Shown: positions 59,701 through 64,000 of the stretch, in pieces
How the letters are laid out: every line of letters begins with the position of its first letter
Position numbering within the stretch: the stretch's first letter is position 1
DNA from: Phoronis australis
Taxonomy: Eukaryota > Phoronida > Phoronidae
Length of the DNA: 64,000 bases
Direction: 5' to 3'
NCBI GenBank assembly: GCA_002633005.1
Contig: NMRA01000110.1
Coordinates: 1 to 64,000 of the forward strand
The notes under the pieces: model-generated
The model's database searches: none
What the model was told of the DNA's origin: nothing
Seen by the model: only the letters and a program-made list of their open reading frames with translations
Position numbers and translations under genes: made by a program

Positions 59701-62614
59701 CTGTGTCTAGATCTTTGAGTGCTTCTGGATTAGACAATATTAGCAAAATAAAATTGTGACTGTCGTTACATTACTGTTATAAAGTGTCAAAAAATAGCAC
59801 ATATGAGACAATCCTTGTCGTGTTGTCAGATTCCGCGTCTTCTTTTACAGGCTTTTCAAAAATCTCACGAGCTGTACTTCCTTGTAAAAGGCGATATTAT
59901 TGGCGACACAGAGACAGTGATGAATCTATCCACGCATGCGCACACCGTGATGTGCACGTCTGAGACTCAAGCGTACATATTAGACTCTAAGAATTACGAC
60001 AGACTCATCACAAAGAAAAACCCAGAGACATCTGCGTTATTACGAGATTTGGTTGAAATAAAGCTGAGGAACAGGATTTCAACTCCACAAGGCTCGCAAA
60101 TACCCTTGCTGAGACATTTGTATTTCGACTTGACTCAGAAAACTGAAGAAGTCGTTAATAAGCATCTCATAGCTCGTAACTCAAAAGAGCTTCCCGACAA
60201 GGAAATTCTTCTTCAGCATTTACTCGATTGGTTTATTCACTGGAAGGCACCGTTAATTCAGCCATATGTACCAGGGAATGTGTATTACAAAAACTTAATG
60301 CAAGAGCGGGCGCGCATTCGCGCCAACGTTCGACAGCAGCAAATGAAAATGGAGCGTCGACCTACAGTTGCTTTGCTTCCAAATTCCTTACGCAAGCAGT
60401 TTGATGAACGTAAGCCACGCAGCATAAGTGCTCTTAAAGACGCTATGAAGAAATTGCGTAGTGATAAAGTCAGTGATATTCTTAGCCCTCGCAGAGAGTT
60501 TCTGTACAGAGGCATTAAGGAAGAAGACGAGCTCAATGAAGAAGAGAAAGCTGACAGCAAGCGCCCCACCGGAGAGTCGAGTCAACGTAAAAATTTATTA
60601 GGGCTTCCAGAGTTTGAGAGACGAAAGGACTCGGTGGTCCGATTTCAAGAAGAACAGGGAAATGTGAAAGCCGATGACAATGCGGAAGTAATAGAGCAAA
60701 TAACTATTGCCAACTCAGCAGATTTCGAAGAATCGCGGACAGAAGGCCTAAATAACGCCACAGAGGTGCGCAGTGAGCCTGTCTTTATAACGGAGCAGGC
60801 GAATTATAAGAACATTCTCCCCACAATTCTCGGCGATCGTGAGCCGAGACATAATCCTGCCAAAACGTCACAAGCTGAGCATGATAATGAACTCAATTTG
60901 CCTACGATTAGTGGAAACTCGTCGAGGTTGAAATTCTACAGCCAGTACGTGAGGCAAAATCTTACTCCTGAGGAATACGAATCAGATGAAGACGACGAAT
61001 CAGGCTTCAGAGACTACGAAACTAGTGATAGCACTCTTACTTTCCTGGAGAAACGCCTCCAGAATTTCCTTGCAAAGAATAATGGTACTTCCCCTGGGAA
61101 CACTTTAGAGGATAACCCGCGGCACGAAATCAACTTGCCAAAACTCAAACGATTCTCGTGTGAGGTTAGTGCGTTTTTGAAACCAGTTTCAGGTTTGTAG
61201 ACGGGAGTGGGTCCCCTTTTGAAATTGTATCGGCACTCTTTTCTGTGCTAAAAAAATCAAGTTCAGTACATCGACAGATATCCATTGCCGCACAAAAGTG
61301 ATTATAAACACCAGGGGAGATAATAGCACTTGCAGTGCTGACCATTTTATTCTTAATTCTGGAGAGCAGCGATATTTCGTAGCACATAATGCCTTATCAG
61401 ATCCAGTTGAGTAAGCGCCATGTCGAGTACACATTACCGGTCTACGTATACGATCAAGGTTAAGTTGAAGACAACAACTTATTCCCCCATTTTTCAGATA
61501 AATTTTCGTCCTCACGTACACTGTTTGTGCATTTTGGATACGTAAAAACGTTAAAAAGAACATGCTGACAACGAGTGGAACTGCGATTTTCTGTTTTGAT
61601 AGAGTAGCGTCTGGTTACTGATGAGTAATGTTGCCGCTCGTCTTCATCATGATACCAAAATTCAATGTTTTAAATTGCGTTCATGGTTGTCGCTTTCATA
61701 TTATTCGGTTGAATGGAAAGCTTATTCATAAAGATGACTCGTGAAAGCAAATGTATCTAAATTGTTTTGATAATTGAGCGTGCCACAAGTTATCGCCGTT
61801 CTTTGCGTTTTACCACGTGTCGTTCAGCAAAAATGTAGTCAGGACGAGCCACTTGGTAACGGTAGTGAGAGGATCGAGACTACTACCGTCCGGAAACTAC
61901 ATGTATATTGACGTCACCTCTCAGTTATCGAGTTGCTCCATGTCATTCCAGAAGTGCATTAAAATTGTTCGAGAGAAACTTTATCTGACAATCAATGATA
62001 GGCATTCTGTTTTCATTTGATGACACAATTTTGATTTCATAATTCAATATTTAATAGATCACTGGATGCCATCTGTTAGTTGATATATAAATTATTCTGA
62101 TTATTAAAGTAACAAGTGACCACTATCACAAACACTAGCACCATAGCCTCCTTTACAACCGTGTCTTGCACATCACAACCATCGCCATCAGCACGACCAG
62201 CACCAGCACTATCATTACCATAACTTACTTACCACCACCATCACCATCACAACCAATACCAACACTGTCACTGAAACAAATTCAGTCACAAAGGGAGTGA
62301 ATGTCAAAGCACTCCATTAACTGATTTCCTCCATTTCGTTTACGTAGAACCCAACGCTGAACGCGCCGAGGAAGGGTGGTCGAGTGATGGTCAAGAAGCA
62401 CACGTGCAAGTTTGCCCACTGCAACTTTGTGGTAAAAGGACACAGACATTCCAAGTACTTCATGGTCGACGAGCTTCCTCTGTCTGCCAACCACAGATAT
62501 AGTGAAAAGCGGGTGAAACAAGCTCAGATGGTGATGAACGTTCTTATGGGAGGAGTGCTTCCTGGAAGGAAGTCTCAGAGTGCCAAAACAACCAAAAGCA
62601 GCGTGCCTACCTAA
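48198..62614 (+). CDS. Protein with two cyclic-nucleotide-binding domains (CNBD2-like), 5' end missing
   Basis: Nine in-phase exons: 48198-48377, 53637-53724, 55315-55691, 56889-57016, 58139-58320, 58913-59020, 59342-59462, 59851-61164, 62348-62614, about 920 residues. CNB fold 1 runs LRTNNEIEVILPWLRKKS, then EEVVIKQGDKGDCFYIILKG, then the phosphate-binding cassette FGEIALLSEDNVRNASI, which keeps the Glu and Arg that bind cAMP/cGMP. A ~110-residue acidic and Lys-rich insert splits its beta-sheet. CNB fold 2 starts PIVTQGDEVDGLIFIT and resumes after a basic insert at YFLVKGDIIGDTETVM. Its cassette lacks the canonical Glu/Arg, so it probably does not bind nucleotide. A long C-terminal region includes a charged coil and ends GKSQ-like basic residues. 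It has no kinase or channel domain, so it may be a cytosolic cAMP/cGMP sensor. The first exon may begin at 48190 instead, and upstream exons were not found. Confidence 0.88.
50200..50305. repeat. 25-bp tandem repeat in intron 1
   Basis: Four identical units starting CCTACATGTGCTGTAGAGCA plus a partial fifth. Identity suggests recent expansion. Confidence 0.92.
52278..52600. repeat. 32-bp minisatellite in intron 1
   Basis: Ten almost identical units of 32 bp starting ATTGTGTCATGAACGCATAC. Variants are a C-to-T in unit 6 and C-to-A in the last two. Confidence 0.94.
53637..53724 (+). CDS. 88-bp exon 2 of the cyclic-nucleotide-binding gene
   Basis: Preceded by a T-rich tract and TTTGCAG, and followed by TTG|GTAAGA. 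It encodes VILDVVRGCQ, then SPKEEVVIKQGDKGD. That is the helix and first beta-strands of a CNB fold, and it ends mid-codon so that it joins FYIILKG in the next exon to make GDCFYIIL. Phase fits on both sides (1 and 2). It is too short to appear in a plain ORF scan and lies more than 5 kb from the previous exon. Confidence 0.9.
55078..55200 (+). repeat. Dispersed ~120-bp repeat copy, before exon 3
   Basis: Shares ordered blocks (GTCTCAAGCAGTAACCAACT, CAAATTCAGAAATCAC, TTTTGACTAAGAACCAA, GAGACCA) with copies at about 44865-45000, 45113-45230 and 49040-49150. It looks like a SINE-type family, and it ends about 115 bp before exon 3. Confidence 0.55.
56118..56180. repeat. 30-bp direct duplication
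   Basis: Two exact copies of a unit starting ATTAATATTATTCTTATTTT, immediately followed by GGGTGCCTCAAAAT, which resembles a transposon end. Confidence 0.85.
56570..56763. repeat. ACAT / AC microsatellite tract
   Basis: CATA tetranucleotides pass into an (AC)n run of about 23 dinucleotides at 56717-56763, within the intron before the phosphate-binding-cassette exon. It produces Cys/Val-rich minus-strand frames that are artefacts. Confidence 0.95.
57121..57222. repeat. 20-bp tandem repeat, five units
   Basis: Five identical GTGAGACGGGGTGATATTTT units starting about 105 bp after the donor of the 56889-57016 exon. Perfect identity indicates recent expansion. Confidence 0.95.
57365..57421. repeat. 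20-bp tandem repeat, three units
   Basis: Three units of GTAGTCAGGGTCAGTTGCKT in the same intron. Confidence 0.9.
57634..57734. repeat. 50-bp direct duplication
   Basis: Two copies starting TTGGTTCAGAGCAGGCTYAC, differing at a handful of positions. Confidence 0.85.
59080..59182. repeat. 18-bp tandem repeat just after an exon
   Basis: Six units of AATCAACGCCAATTTTCA about 60 bp past the donor at 59020. The last unit changes to ATCAACGTAAGTAT, which resembles a 5' splice site. Confidence 0.93.
62120..62280. repeat. CAC/CAT-rich low-complexity tract
   Basis: Irregular ACCA/TCAC repeats (for example ACCACCATCACCATCACAAC) in the last intron, ending about 65 bp before the final exon. Confidence 0.75.
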
Positions 62615-64000
62615 GCATTTTTGCATCGCAGGAACTTTTACAAACGAGTGCCATATTGATGCAAGTGACATTATGGACAGAGATGTGGACCTGCGCTGAC
62701 CCATCTCTCACTGTCGTCTCGCCGACTGAGCATTTGTTCATTCTTTTTACTTCCCTCCTTACACTGCATAGCCGACTTAAGGCAACATTTGCTTTCCAAA
62801 GTTGTTTTATACTCATAAGTTTGGCCATCCGACTGTGCTAAGTGGATAATGACTTGCAACTCACCTTATAGGTCTGAAATTAAACAGTTGTGTTGGAGAG
62901 AATAATGGGATGCCACTTTTTATATCCCTGATATATCGGGTGTCCCAGAAATGTCTACCGTTTTGATTTGTAATCGCTGAATTATTTATCAACTGATATT
63001 TTAAAATTTGTCAGACAGTAGCTTCATAATGTTTACAGTCACAGTGCGAAACACCTTTGTGTTTTAGATTACGTCACGCAAGTACGGTTAATTTTTAAAC
63101 CTGCGACGTGACTGCGACACTAGTTCACGCCAATTACAATACTCTCCAGATTAAAGTTATTTTATTGAAATTGATAATTTCAATAGATAAGTTACTCTTA
63201 AACTAGAGCGTGGATTGTAATGACGGGTGTTATAACTGTTAATTACCGGCTATTTAGATGCTTTTCCACAGTTTTTAAAGTAGAACTTGCACGCCAACTC
63301 CTTATCTCTGTCATTGCTTGGTCAAATTAGTCAGAAACACAAGATATAACAACGATGTGAATACGAAGAACGTTGGAAATTGCCGAATGTTCTTAAGAAC
63401 GAGTTTTTGTCGAAAGAGATCTGCTGTAAATCACTCAACAATGTCCAGTAAGTATCGTGACGTGGTGTTGGAGAATAATATTGCATGATGCAGGCTATGT
63501 GAGCCCAAAAGGTACATCATTAATGCAAAGGTCATTTATTTCCACAATTTTTTGTTTTCACATTTACTAGGTGTCATTGAATGCAACTGCACTATGTTTA
63601 GCGTAGATGATGTTCAAATAGCATTCTCGTTCAGTTCCTGCTATACATTAGCATGGTTAGGAGCATGCAAATAACGCAAATGATGAAGGGCGATGAAATA
63701 AATTACTTTCAACTTATGTATGCGTATAGTGTTTTGGTCTCTTAATCATACAGAGATACCTGAAGTAAAAAATGGGAGGTTTTTGGGACCCACAACATAT
63801 CGTACTTAAATTTTATCCAGTTTGTATATCAAATCGCCTGTTTCATAGGGAAACCTTAGCTGTGCCAAAACTTGAATTTGTCATTTGTGAAGTAAGGCGT
63901 AAAATAAGAATTTCAATAAGTTTTAATAATACAAATAGACATTGCAATTTGGTTCATACACGATCATCTGCAGTCTTTGAATTTTTTGCAACTAAGCACG
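62615..64000. other. 3' UTR and downstream DNA of the cyclic-nucleotide-binding gene
   Basis: An ATTAAA variant poly(A) hexamer at 62879-62884 fits a ~270-base 3' UTR after the TAA at 62612-62614. Beyond it I find no coding potential. At 62940 GGGTGTCCCAGAAATG resembles a DNA-transposon terminus, but no matching opposite end was seen. Confidence 0.5.

Overview
The window looks like nuclear DNA from an intron-rich animal, most likely a marine invertebrate. Every recognisable gene is split into many small exons with GT-AG introns. The genes are animal families: a Golgi GalNAc-transferase, a cytosolic sulfotransferase and the queuosine mannosyltransferase GTDC1/QTMAN. The non-coding DNA is full of minisatellites and non-autonomous transposon remnants. 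I cannot name the species. There are no operons, and nothing prokaryotic was seen.

Layout. (1) 238-10452, plus: complete 11-exon polypeptide GalNAc-transferase (about 626 aa). (2) 11980-15370, minus: five-exon cytosolic sulfotransferase (304 codons), convergent with gene 1, with an in-frame TAA at the start of its fourth exon. (3) 15371-20345: gene-free DNA. (4) 20346-27455, minus: DUF1295 / steroid 5-alpha-reductase-like membrane protein; four exons are found and one is missing, probably inside the 761-bp N gap at 20899-21659. (5) 27456-27705: a short candidate bidirectional promoter with a DR1 nuclear-receptor-like site. (6) 27706-34240: a block of repeats holding a 2.4-kb palindrome, a motif-rich tandem region (GTAGTGTACGTACC) and two TIR elements. 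It is probably the first intron of gene 7. (7) 34258-42059, plus: complete six-exon GTDC1/QTMAN (421 aa). (8) 42060-48197: repeats and no secure gene. (9) 48198-62614, plus: nine exons of a large protein with two cyclic-nucleotide-binding folds (about 920 aa; 5' end not found). (10) 62615-64000: 3' UTR and flanking DNA.

The genes do not form an evident pathway. The only likely functional coupling is the head-to-head pair of the DUF1295 gene and GTDC1, which may share a promoter.

The most unusual structure is at 38797-40167. A 31-bp unit made of the last 24 bases of GTDC1 exon 5 plus the first 7 bases of its intron is repeated about 44 times. The intron therefore carries dozens of copies of the gene's own 5' splice site, and use of any downstream copy would bring in an immediate stop codon. 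Exon boundaries were worked out by hand from reading-frame continuity, splice consensus and family motifs. No alignment, transcript or database search was available.
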